From Flavobacterium seoulense (lineage in GTDB: Bacteria; Bacteroidota; Bacteroidia; Flavobacteriales; Flavobacteriaceae), in NCBI RefSeq assembly GCF_000695795.1, contig NZ_JNCA01000009.1, positions 124,001-188,000 on the forward strand: DNA of 64,000 nt, written 5' to 3'. This document shows positions 1 to 8,111 of this stretch, piece by piece. Position 1 is the first letter of the stretch; each line of letters starts with the position of its first letter. The position numbers were made by a program, and so were the translations under genes. The notes beneath the pieces were generated by a model. That model ran no database searches. It was not told the origin of the DNA and saw only the letters and a program-made list of their open reading frames with translations.

Positions 1-517
1 CGGCACCTGTATAATAACGGGAAGCGGGTTGAATAGTGTTGTCGGCTCTAACGGCAATGGTGTTGGTTTTGTCTTTTCCAAAGTTCAAATAAGGCGTCAG
101 ATCATAGCTGAAACTGATGTAGCCATAAGGACGTTTTCCTAAATGTTTGCCATTAATCCATACATCGCTATTAGCCATAACACCATCAAATTCGATACTG
201 AATAATTTACCAGCATCGGCAGCATCAACTTTAAAAGTCTTGCGGTACCAGCCAATTCCGGCAGGTAAATAACCTCCGCCACGTGCAGTTGGATTTTCTC
301 TGTCGTAAGGACCTTCGATACTCCAGTCGTGAGGCACGTCAAGATTTCTCCAGGATTTGTCATTGAACTCTGGTTTTTCGGCACCTGCGATTTCTCCTTT
401 TGTAAATTGCCAGTTGGCGTCAAAGTTGATGGTTTGTCTCCCCTGAGCGAAAACAGTTGTCGCAAAAACTAAAAAGAATAAAAGACTGTAGGTTTTTATG
501 TTTTTTTGATTCTTCAT
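1..517 (-). CDS. GH2 beta-galactosidase-like glycoside hydrolase, N-terminal part (runs off left edge)
   Basis: The frame opens at an ATG (515-517, minus strand) and stays open to the window edge, giving about 172 residues. It starts with a signal peptide (KTYSLLFFLVFATTVFAQ), so the enzyme is exported. Then comes the sugar-binding jelly-roll domain of GH2: 'FDANWQFTKGE', 'VPHDWSIEGPYD', 'GGYLPAGIGWYRKTF', 'FDGVMANSDVWING', 'GYISFSYDLTPYL'. Those motifs are typical of Bacteroidota GH2 beta-galactosidases; the catalytic barrel lies outside the window, so exact specificity is open. It sits 22 bases behind the aldo/keto reductase gene in the same direction and probably shares its operon and LacI-type control. 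A role in removing galactosyl side chains of pectin is inference from the neighbours. Confidence 0.85.
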   Translation of the reverse strand, partial: MKNQKNIKTYSLLFFLVFATTVFAQGRQTINFDANWQFTKGEIAGAEKPEFNDKSWRNLDVPHDWSIEGPYDRENPTARGGGYLPAGIGWYRKTFKVDAADAGKLFSIEFDGVMANSDVWINGKHLGKRPYGYISFSYDLTPYLNFGKDKTNTIAVRADNTIQPASRYYTGA

Positions 518-538
518 TTTTGTTGGGTTTAAGTTGGT

Positions 539-1528
539 TTATTTTAAAATAGAATTGATATTGTCTAATTCTTCCGAGCTGAAATTGGTGTTTTCCAAAG
601 CTTTGATAGAATCTAAAATTTGTGCCGGTTTGCTTGAACCAATTAGTACGGAAGTCACTCTTTCGTCACGTAAAATCCATGCTAATGCCATTTGAGCTAA
701 TTTTTGACCGCGTTCTTTTGCGATGTCATTTAGTGCCATGATTTTTTCAATTCTTTCGGGCGTAATATGATCGGCTTTCAGGAATTGTCCGCTGGTGGCT
801 ACTCTTGAATCGGCTGGAATTCCGTTTAAATATTTATCTGTCAATAATCCTTGTGCCAATGGAGAAAACGGAATGCAGCCTACTTTTTCTTTTCCTAATA
901 AGTCTAAAAGTCCGTCTTCTACCCAGCGTTCAAACATCGAATATTTTGGCTGGTGAATCAGGCAGGGAGTGCCCATTTCTTTTAATATTTTGAAAGCTTT
1001 TTCCGCTTCCGCTGGACGATAATTTGAAATTCCTACATACAGGGCTTTTCCCTGCTGCACAATTAAATTCAAAGCCGCCATAGTTTCCTCTAAAGGAGTT
1101 TCCGGATCTGGTCTATGATGGTAAAAAATATCTACATATTCCAAATCCATTCTTTTTAAACTCTGGTCTAAACTGGAAATCAAATATTTTTTCGAACCCC
1201 AATCGCCATAAGGACCGTCCCACATCGTATAACCCGCCTTCGACGAAATAATCATTTCGTCCCTGTAGTTTTTAAAATCTGATTTTAAAATTTTTCCTAA
1301 ACATGTTTCAGCCGAACCTGGAGGCGGACCGTAATTGTTGGCCAAATCAAAGTGGGTTATTCCGTTATCAAAAGCGGTTTTTATTAGGTTTCGGCTGTTC
1401 TCGAAATCACTGTTCGTTCCGAAGTTGTGCCAAAGTCCTAATGAAAATGCAGAAAGTTTCAATCCTGAATTTCCACATCGGCGGTATTCCATTTTATCGT
1501 ATCGGTTTGCTGCTGGTTCGTATGTCAT
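539..1528 (-). CDS. gpr: Aldo/keto reductase, YghZ / L-glyceraldehyde-3-phosphate reductase type
   Basis: A cytosolic 329-residue NADPH-dependent aldo/keto reductase. It follows E. coli YghZ (Gpr) almost block by block from memory: 'YRRCGNSGLKLSAFSLGLWHN', 'THFDLANNYGPPPGSAE', 'SSKAGYTMWDGPYG', 'SLKRMDLEYVDIFYHHR', 'GKALYVGISNY', 'FSPLAQGLLTDKYLNGIP', 'VTSVLIGSSKP'. The catalytic Asp, Tyr and Lys of the family are in the second and third blocks. Length is normal. It lies between lacI and the GH2 gene on the same strand with short gaps and has its own operator-like palindrome 14 bases before the start. The physiological substrate in this locus is unknown; a sugar-derived aldehyde is inference. 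Confidence 0.9.
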   Translation of the reverse strand: MTYEPAANRYDKMEYRRCGNSGLKLSAFSLGLWHNFGTNSDFENSRNLIKTAFDNGITHFDLANNYGPPPGSAETCLGKILKSDFKNYRDEMIISSKAGYTMWDGPYGDWGSKKYLISSLDQSLKRMDLEYVDIFYHHRPDPETPLEETMAALNLIVQQGKALYVGISNYRPAEAEKAFKILKEMGTPCLIHQPKYSMFERWVEDGLLDLLGKEKVGCIPFSPLAQGLLTDKYLNGIPADSRVATSGQFLKADHITPERIEKIMALNDIAKERGQKLAQMALAWILRDERVTSVLIGSSKPAQILDSIKALENTNFSSEELDNINSILK

Positions 1529-1542
1529 CTTAATAGGTTTTA

Positions 1543-1556
1543 CGTAATCGTTTACG
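1543..1556 (-). promoter_or_regulatory. LacI-type operator before the aldo/keto reductase gene
   Basis: The 14-mer CGTAATCGTTTACG is palindromic except for one base pair around a central CG, as expected for a LacI/GalR-family site. It lies 14 bases upstream of the reductase start, between it and lacI, and is identical to the 14-mer in front of lacI at 2600-2613. Binding by the adjacent repressor is inferred from this identity. Confidence 0.7.
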
Positions 1557-1574
1557 GAGATTGTTAAATTTTTT

Positions 1575-2594
1575 TTATTCTCTTTTTGAAGATTCTCTTA
1601 GGATCAATGTTGGGGTTAATATTCGTTTTTGATAATTGGTTTTTTCGCTTTTTTTCGAAATTAACTCATAAATTAAATTGAATGCTTCTTCGCCCATTTG
1701 AACTGTTTTTTGGTCAATTGTAGATAGGGAAGGAGTGATGTGTTCGCCAAATAAATCATTGCAAAAACCAATGACTCCAAATTCTTCAGGAACTTTAATT
1801 CCTATTGTTTTTAATTCTTTTAAGGCGCCAAGAGCTGTAAAATCTTCGACACCAAAAATAGCATCGGGTTTGCGTTCTAATTTTAAAAAATGCTGCACGC
1901 CATTTCTCCCCGCATCAATACTGATGTTTCCTGTGTAAATTAAATTGCTGTCAAAAGCAATTTTGTATTGGCTTAAAGCGGCTTTGTAACCCCGAATTCT
2001 TTCGGAAAAAGCTTTAATATGTTCGGGTCCCGAAATATGAGCGATTCTTTGATATCCTGATTTTATAAGGGATTCGGTTGCCATAAAAGCACCTAAATAA
2101 TCGTCAATACAAACGGATGAGATTTCTAAACTATCATTAGTACGGTCAAAAAAAGCAATGGGTATGTTCTTTTCTTTCGCCAATTCGAAATGAGAAAAAT
2201 CGGTAGTGTTTTTAGAAATGGAAACTAAAATTCCATCGACTCTGGCATCAATAAAAGTATCAATTCCTTTTTTTTCAAACGCTTCTGATTCATTCGATTG
2301 GTAAATTAAAACATCATAACCATGCTGACTCGCTAAATTAGAGATTCCGTGAATTACAGATCCAAAGAACAAATGCTCGGCTGTGGGGATTAACACACCA
2401 ATCAATTTTGTTTTTCCTGAACGTAATGAAGAAGCCATTTTATTCGGCCGGTAATCCAGGCGTTCGGCAACCGCTTTGACTTTTTTCTTAGTAGCTGTAC
2501 TTATTTCAGGATGATTGCTCAAAGCACGGGAAACCGTTGCAGGAGCAATTCCTAATTCTTTCGCAATATCGCTTATGGTAATTTTTGTTTTCAT
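1575..2594 (-). CDS. LacI/GalR-family transcriptional regulator
   Basis: A 339-residue regulator of normal family length. Residues 5-52 form the LacI helix-turn-helix and hinge: 'ITISDIAKELGIAPATVSRAL' followed by 'YRPNKMASSLRSGKT'. The rest is a periplasmic-binding-protein-like ligand domain ('IGVLIPTAEHLFFGSVIHGI', 'VDGILVSISKNT', 'GVIGFCNDLFGEHITPSLSTI'). It heads a minus-strand cluster with the aldo/keto reductase and GH2 genes. The near-perfect palindrome directly before its own start suggests autoregulation. The effector is presumably a sugar or sugar breakdown product, but nothing in the sequence names it. Confidence 0.93.
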   Translation of the reverse strand: MKTKITISDIAKELGIAPATVSRALSNHPEISTATKKKVKAVAERLDYRPNKMASSLRSGKTKLIGVLIPTAEHLFFGSVIHGISNLASQHGYDVLIYQSNESEAFEKKGIDTFIDARVDGILVSISKNTTDFSHFELAKEKNIPIAFFDRTNDSLEISSVCIDDYLGAFMATESLIKSGYQRIAHISGPEHIKAFSERIRGYKAALSQYKIAFDSNLIYTGNISIDAGRNGVQHFLKLERKPDAIFGVEDFTALGALKELKTIGIKVPEEFGVIGFCNDLFGEHITPSLSTIDQKTVQMGEEAFNLIYELISKKSEKTNYQKRILTPTLILRESSKRE

Positions 2595-2595
2595 T

Positions 2596-2617
2596 TTTTC
2601 GTAATCGTTTACGAAAA
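2596..2617 (-). promoter_or_regulatory. LacI-type operator before lacI (autoregulation site)
   Basis: A 22-base palindrome with a single mismatched pair, centred on the CG of CGTAATCGTTTACG, ends 2 bases before the lacI start codon. The central 14 bases repeat exactly at 1543-1556. Confidence 0.75.
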
Positions 2618-2824
2618 TAGAATTTTATTTTGAATTAGCAGATTTTTATTCAGTTAAATCTTTTAGTGAGATGTGAAACGAATCATTTTTGTCTAACGCG
2701 GATTTGCTGCTTGTAGGTATTGGTTTCAGTTTTTAATAAAATTTTATGTTAAAATTTTAAGATATTCGAAAATCAATTATTTATTTTTAGATTTGATGCA
2801 ATATTACCTTAAATGCATTTTTAA

Positions 2825-3409
2825 ATGACCACTGCAAAAAAATATACTGATGTGGAACTTGTTGAGCGTCTTCAGCAAAATGAAGAGGGTGCTTTGACAA
2901 TTATCTATAAAGAATATTGGGAAATCATGTATTTAGCCGCTTACAATCTTGTTAAGGATAGATCTGTTTGCGAAGATATTGTTCAGGAAGTTTTTATTTC
3001 GCTGTGGCAGAGGAGAGCAAAATTACAAATAAAGGTTTCTTTAAAAAGTTATTTGTATACCAGTACGGTTTACAAAGTGTATGACCATTTTAGTAAAAAT
3101 AAAAAAATGCTGCAGGGTGAGCTGTTTGATAATTTTGAGAACAAAATTGAAACTTCAAATCCTGAAACCAAATTAATGCATGAAGAATTAATTCATCATT
3201 TGGACTCTATTATTGATACTTTACCGGATAAATGCAAAGAAGTGTATAAGTTGAGCAGGGAAAATATGTTGTCTAATAAAGAGATTGCTGAACAATTAAA
3301 TATTTCGCAACGCACGGTAGAAGGTCATATTTCTAAAGCGCTTAAAATTTTAAAGGAATCGCTTGGAGTTGCGGTGAGTATTGAGTTTATCATATATTTT
3401 TTTAGATAA
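2825..3409 (+). CDS. ECF RNA polymerase sigma factor, FecI-like (Bacteroidota RpoE family)
   Basis: A 194-residue ECF sigma factor. Region 2 covers about residues 25-95 ('YKEYWEIMYLAAYNLVKDRSVCEDIVQEVFISLWQRR') and region 4 about 125-180 ('HHLDSIIDTLPDKCKEVYKLSR', 'LSNKEIAEQLNISQRTVEGHISKALKILKESL'). It has the hydrophobic C-terminal tail ('SIEFIIYFFR') often seen in this Bacteroidota group. It is followed by a FecR anti-sigma gene and an STN-bearing SusC, the usual layout for trans-envelope signalling: ligand uptake by the outer membrane receptor releases the sigma factor, which then transcribes the receptor operon. Confidence 0.95.
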   Translation: MTTAKKYTDVELVERLQQNEEGALTIIYKEYWEIMYLAAYNLVKDRSVCEDIVQEVFISLWQRRAKLQIKVSLKSYLYTSTVYKVYDHFSKNKKMLQGELFDNFENKIETSNPETKLMHEELIHHLDSIIDTLPDKCKEVYKLSRENMLSNKEIAEQLNISQRTVEGHISKALKILKESLGVAVSIEFIIYFFR

Positions 3410-3511
3410 AAAAATAATATGTGTAAAAAAAAGTAAAAATAATTACAAATAGAGCAGGTGTGAAACGTTTTTTTGGAGACTTAGTTATATAAGCATCCAA
3501 AAAACGAACAA

Positions 3512-4663
3512 ATGAGCTTAAATCACCAAAAATATTTTTCAGACTTAGTTGCTAAACTTCTGGATGGTTCGATAACCAAACCGGAGTTAGATAAACTACT
3601 GAATTTCTTTCTAAATAATCAGGAAATTGAAAACTGGCCTGATCATTTAGGATCCAAAGAAGATGTTCAGGAAAGAATACATGAAAAAATCCGCTCACAA
3701 CTGGATTTCGATAAAAAAGAAGTTGTAAAAGTAATTCCGCTATACCAAAAATCGTTCTTTAAATATGTTGTCGCGGCATCAGTAGTTTTATTGGTGACCT
3801 TTACAGTTTTTTTCAATCAGCAAAAAACATATACTATTGTTGCGGCAGTTCCTAATAAAATAGAAGTAGGAACAGATAAAGCAACTTTAACTTTAGAAGA
3901 TGGTTCTACAGTTGTTTTAGAAAAAGGGAAAACCTATAATGATGAAAATGTAAATAGTACCGGAAAAGAATTGTTGTATAACAAATCTAATTCGGATTCC
4001 AAAAAAGTGGTGTATAATTATCTGACTATTCCACGAGGAGGACAATTTGCAATTACACTTTCTGATGGTACAAAAGTCTGGCTGAACTCAGAAACCCAAT
4101 TGAAATTTCCGGTTCATTTTATAGAAGGAGAAACCAGAGGAGTAGAATTAGTTTACGGAGAAGCTTATTTTGATGTGTCTCCAAGTACAGCTCATAACGG
4201 AGCAGGTTTTACAGTAACTCAGAAAGCTCAAAAAATCCATGTTATAGGAACCCAGTTTAATATTAAAGCCTACAAAGACGATTCGAATATTGCTACCACT
4301 CTGGTAGAAGGTAAAGTCGAAATGGAATTTGCTAATGTGAAGCAAAATTTAATTCCGAATCAACGCGCCAATTTTGATATTAAAACTAATAAAGTGAAAA
4401 TAGCCAAAGTAGATGTCTATAATGATATTTGCTGGAAAAACGGTGTTTTTAGTTTTGAAGATAAACCATTGGAAGACATCATGAAAGTCTTGGCAAGATG
4501 GTATGATATCGAAGTGAAATTTGAAAACGAATCGATCAAAAAAGAAAAATTTAATGGCGTTTTAATAAAAGATAGAAAAATTGATGAAATTTTAAAATCG
4601 ATTAAAAACTCAGGAATAATCAATAAATATGAATTTAAAAATAAAACCCTGCTATTGAAATAA
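3512..4663 (+). CDS. FecR-family anti-sigma factor
   Basis: A 383-residue inner-membrane anti-sigma factor. The cytoplasmic N-terminus (1-80) would hold the sigma factor. One membrane segment lies at about 82-103 ('FFKYVVAASVVLLVTFTVFF'). The periplasmic FecR domain follows ('YNYLTIPRGGQFAITLSDGT', 'VWLNSETQLKFPVHF', 'RGVELVYGEAYFDV', 'IHVIGTQFNIKAY', 'TTLVEGKVEM'). The C-terminal domain of the DUF4974 type ('FEDKPLEDIMKVLARWYDIEV', 'FNGVLIKDRKIDEILKSI') resembles the STN domain it is expected to contact. It sits about 100 bases after the sigma gene and about 100 before susC. Confidence 0.95.
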   Translation: MSLNHQKYFSDLVAKLLDGSITKPELDKLLNFFLNNQEIENWPDHLGSKEDVQERIHEKIRSQLDFDKKEVVKVIPLYQKSFFKYVVAASVVLLVTFTVFFNQQKTYTIVAAVPNKIEVGTDKATLTLEDGSTVVLEKGKTYNDENVNSTGKELLYNKSNSDSKKVVYNYLTIPRGGQFAITLSDGTKVWLNSETQLKFPVHFIEGETRGVELVYGEAYFDVSPSTAHNGAGFTVTQKAQKIHVIGTQFNIKAYKDDSNIATTLVEGKVEMEFANVKQNLIPNQRANFDIKTNKVKIAKVDVYNDICWKNGVFSFEDKPLEDIMKVLARWYDIEVKFENESIKKEKFNGVLIKDRKIDEILKSIKNSGIINKYEFKNKTLLLK

Positions 4664-4670
4664 AAAGAAA

Positions 4671-4717
4671 GAGGGGCAGTAGTTTAGATAATTTGCGGTT
4701 GCCTAACTACTTCCCTC
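4671..4717 (+). other. Intercistronic hairpin between fecR and susC
   Basis: GAGGG at 4671-4675 pairs with CCCTC at 4713-4717, and an inner arm AGTAGTT-AG pairs with CTAACTACT with a one-base bulge, around a loop of about 17 bases. No T-run follows, so it is not a typical terminator. It may stabilise the downstream susCD mRNA or separate processing units. Confidence 0.45.
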
Positions 4718-4761
4718 CCATATATTAATTAAACCATTTGTCTAACTAACTCCACAAAATT

Positions 4762-7700
4762 ATGAAAATTAATTCTATTAATTGTCGTTTTGCATTTCAA
4801 AAACGGCTTCTACTGATTATGATGAAAACATTCTTAATTCTCTTTTGTACAACTGTTTTCAGTTTCAATACTGAGACTACTTTTTCGCAGGAAAAAATCT
4901 CAATTGAAGAAAATCAACTGGCATCAGTTAAAGAAATTTTTAAAATAATCCAAAAACAAACCAGCTACAGTTTTATTTACCCTAACGACTTTTTTAAAGA
5001 TGCTCCAAAAGTGCAGCTGAAAAAAGGTACGATTGAAATTTCAAAATTATTAACGCCAATTTTTAAATCACGTAACCTGGATTTTGAAATAACAGCGGAC
5101 AAAAATATTATTATCAAAGAAGCTTCGAGAGTCGAGACCAAAGAAAGACCCGTTGAAGAAAAAGAAGAAGCCGTTCAGGAAATAAAAGTTTCGGGTAAGG
5201 TAACAGACGAAAATAACCAGCCTATTCCGGGAGTGAGTGTTCTTGTAAAAGGAACTCAAATAGGAACTCAGACTGATTTTGATGGTAAGTATTCGATAAA
5301 AGTACCATCAAATGAGAGTGTTTTAGTTGTGTCATTTATAGGTTATACAACTAAAGAAATGAAGGCTAATAACCAGTCAGTAATCAATTTCCAACTTCTG
5401 CCAGAAACCGCAAAATTAGAAGAAGTTGTTGTTGTAGGTTACGGTTCAAGTAAACAAAAAGATTTAACAGGTTCAGTATCTTCTATAAAATCAGAGAATT
5501 TTAATAAAGGACCACAATTGAGTGCACAACAGGCTATTCAGGGGAAAATGGCTGGTGTGGTAATTGCTCAGAATAGTGGAAAACCAGGAGGGTCTAATAA
5601 AGTGATCATTCGAGGAGGAACTTCGTTAACAGGAACTAATGATCCTTTATATGTTATTGATGGTGTGCCAATTTCTACTACAGCCGGAGTGAGTTCGGCA
5701 AACATTCAAGGAAATGGAACTAACTTTTTCGATCAGGAACCTACGAATCCTTTGATGACCATTAATCCAAATGACATCGAATCGGTAACAGTTTTAAAAG
5801 ATGCTTCTTCAACAGCAATTTATGGTTCCAGAGGTGCTAATGGTGTAATTGTGATTACCACTAAAAAAGGAAAAACTGGTAATCTAAAAGTAACGTTGGA
5901 TGTTACCGGCGGTATTGCTACTGTTTCTAATAAATTAGATGTGCTTTCTGCTGATGAATATAGAAAAGTAAATACTGATTTAGGTTTGACTTTTTCTGAT
6001 TTAGGTGCAAATACAAATTGGCAGGACGAAATTTACAGAACAGCAAAGATTCAGGATTACAACTTGTCTTTTTCTGGTGGCACCGAAAAAACTTCTTATA
6101 GAGCTTCGTTAGGATACGGAGATCAGGAAGGAGTTTTGATTGGTTCGAAATTAGAAAGAGCAAATTCAAGAATTAACGTTACACATTCAGCACTAGATGA
6201 CAAATTGCAATTTGATTTTAGAGTGAATTACGGACAAACAATTTCCAATAATTCACCAGTATCTAATACTGTAGGAAGTGAGGCAGGAACAAGTATCAAT
6301 TATGAATCTTATGTTTTTAATCCTACTTACCCAATTTATGATGCCAATGGAAACTACAACCACGTACTTCCTTATAGAGTAAATCCGGTTTCTTTTTCGA
6401 ATGATGTGTCAGATGAGGTTACTAATAGCCGTTTCTTAGGAAATTTATCTACTACTTATAAAATTTTTACACCTTTAAGCGTAAATGTAAATTTAGGTTA
6501 TACTAATCAGGCGATAAACAGAAATTCATACATTAAAAAATCAAATCCATTAGGTCAGGGAATGGGAGGTTATGCCAGTGTTCAAAAATTAGAAGATTCT
6601 TCTAAATTATTGGAAACTATTTTAAAATATGATGATCAGTTTGGTAAACACAGCATCAATGCTATTGCAGGTTATTCATACCAATATTTTGTAAACGACG
6701 GACTTCGTAATGCAGTATCAGGATTTTTATCTGATGAGTTTAGATGGTATAGTTTGCAGGCTGCCAGTACAAATTTAGGGGTAACTTCGTTTAAAGGAAG
6801 TAATACATTAATCTCTATGTATGGTCGAATGAATTATAATTTTGATGATAAACTTCTTGCTACTGCAACAGTTAGAAGAGACGGTTCAAGCCGTTTTGGT
6901 TCAGGGAATCAATGGGGAGTTTTTCCATCAGGATCTTTAGCATGGAGAGTTTCTAATATGGAATTCTTTAAATCAAAAGTAATTTCTGATTTAAAACTTA
7001 GAACAAGTTATGGTGTAACCGGAAATCAGGAAATAGGTAACTTAAATTCAATTACAAGACTTGGTGCTACTTCAGCAGGATACATTGTAGGCGGTCAACG
7101 AATTACTACTGTTTTGCCTTTACAATATGCTAATCCTGATTTAAAATGGGAGCAGACAGCTCAATTTAACGCAGGGGTTGATTACACCATTTTAGACGGA
7201 AGAGTTCGCGGAAGCATCGATTATTATGTTAAAAAAACAACCGATCTTTTATTGAACATTCCGGTTCCGTCTCCTACAGCGGTGAGTACACAATTAGCTA
7301 ACGTAGGAAGTGTACAAAACAAAGGAATTGAATTAGAAATTTCAGCTGATATCATTAAAAAGAATGATTTCTCATGGAGTACTTCTATTAATTATACCAG
7401 AAACAGAAACAAAGTTTTAAGCTTGTCTAATAGTTTGTATAAAGGCGATAATATTCAGGTTGCTCCATTACAGGGACAAGGTTTAACAGCAGGGATTTAT
7501 GCTCAGTTAATACAACCAGGATTGCCTGTAGGAACTTTTTATGGCAGAGAGTTTATAGGAATTGAGAATGGTGTTGAGATTATTGATCCTGAAATGAAAG
7601 TTATTGGTTGCGCGCAGCCTGATTTTACTTTCGGAATTACAAACTCATTAAATTATAAAAGATTTTCATTAGGATTTAATTTTAGAGGTTCAGTAGGTAA

Positions 7701-8082
7701 TGATGTATTTAATTTAACAGCAAACAATTTAGCTTATTTGAGTAATCTTCCTGGTCGAAATGTATTAACAGAAGCACTTACAAGCGGTGTTTTAAGAACA
7801 CAGCCTAAACAGTATTCTTCTCGTTGGATTGAAGATGGTTCTTTTATAAGATTAGACAATGTTACTTTAGGATACGATATTAATCTGGAAAAATTTCCGG
7901 CAATTTCTAATGCTAGATTGTTTGTTACAGGTCAAAATTTATTGTTGTTTACTAAATATTCAGGTTTAGATCCTGAGGTTAATTCAGATGTGTCAGGTAC
8001 TGGAGTTGCTCCGGTTGGGATTGATTATTTAGCTTATCCAAAAGCTAAAACGGTGAGTGTGGGATTAAGCTTGTCATTTTAA
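4762..8082 (+). CDS. SusC/RagA-family TonB-dependent transporter with N-terminal STN signalling domain
   Basis: A 1106-residue outer-membrane receptor. A signal peptide ends near 'FSFNTETTFSQ'. An STN domain (about 45-120, 'ISIEENQLASVKEIFKIIQKQT' onward) follows, then a charged linker, a carboxypeptidase-like beta-sandwich (about 145-215), the TonB-box/plug ('EEVVVVGYGSSKQKDLTGSV', 'DPLYVIDGVPI', 'ESVTVLKDASSTAIYGSRGA') and a beta barrel ending in a terminal aromatic residue ('GLSLSF'). The STN domain is what links uptake to the FecR/FecI pair upstream. It is paired with susD 29 bases downstream. Substrate is inferred to be a pectic oligosaccharide from the esterases, GH105 and CE8 genes that follow. 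Confidence 0.95.
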   Translation: MKINSINCRFAFQKRLLLIMMKTFLILFCTTVFSFNTETTFSQEKISIEENQLASVKEIFKIIQKQTSYSFIYPNDFFKDAPKVQLKKGTIEISKLLTPIFKSRNLDFEITADKNIIIKEASRVETKERPVEEKEEAVQEIKVSGKVTDENNQPIPGVSVLVKGTQIGTQTDFDGKYSIKVPSNESVLVVSFIGYTTKEMKANNQSVINFQLLPETAKLEEVVVVGYGSSKQKDLTGSVSSIKSENFNKGPQLSAQQAIQGKMAGVVIAQNSGKPGGSNKVIIRGGTSLTGTNDPLYVIDGVPISTTAGVSSANIQGNGTNFFDQEPTNPLMTINPNDIESVTVLKDASSTAIYGSRGANGVIVITTKKGKTGNLKVTLDVTGGIATVSNKLDVLSADEYRKVNTDLGLTFSDLGANTNWQDEIYRTAKIQDYNLSFSGGTEKTSYRASLGYGDQEGVLIGSKLERANSRINVTHSALDDKLQFDFRVNYGQTISNNSPVSNTVGSEAGTSINYESYVFNPTYPIYDANGNYNHVLPYRVNPVSFSNDVSDEVTNSRFLGNLSTTYKIFTPLSVNVNLGYTNQAINRNSYIKKSNPLGQGMGGYASVQKLEDSSKLLETILKYDDQFGKHSINAIAGYSYQYFVNDGLRNAVSGFLSDEFRWYSLQAASTNLGVTSFKGSNTLISMYGRMNYNFDDKLLATATVRRDGSSRFGSGNQWGVFPSGSLAWRVSNMEFFKSKVISDLKLRTSYGVTGNQEIGNLNSITRLGATSAGYIVGGQRITTVLPLQYANPDLKWEQTAQFNAGVDYTILDGRVRGSIDYYVKKTTDLLLNIPVPSPTAVSTQLANVGSVQNKGIELEISADIIKKNDFSWSTSINYTRNRNKVLSLSNSLYKGDNIQVAPLQGQGLTAGIYAQLIQPGLPVGTFYGREFIGIENGVEIIDPEMKVIGCAQPDFTFGITNSLNYKRFSLGFNFRGSVGNDVFNLTANNLAYLSNLPGRNVLTEALTSGVLRTQPKQYSSRWIEDGSFIRLDNVTLGYDINLEKFPAISNARLFVTGQNLLLFTKYSGLDPEVNSDVSGTGVAPVGIDYLAYPKAKTVSVGLSLSF

Positions 8083-8111
8083 AATAACTTCAATTTATAA
8101 ATTGTATTATC

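Noticed and set aside
139..465. A 108-residue open frame on the minus strand
   Set aside because: It overlaps in another frame the clear GH2 coding sequence that runs from 517 to the edge; no motif of its own.
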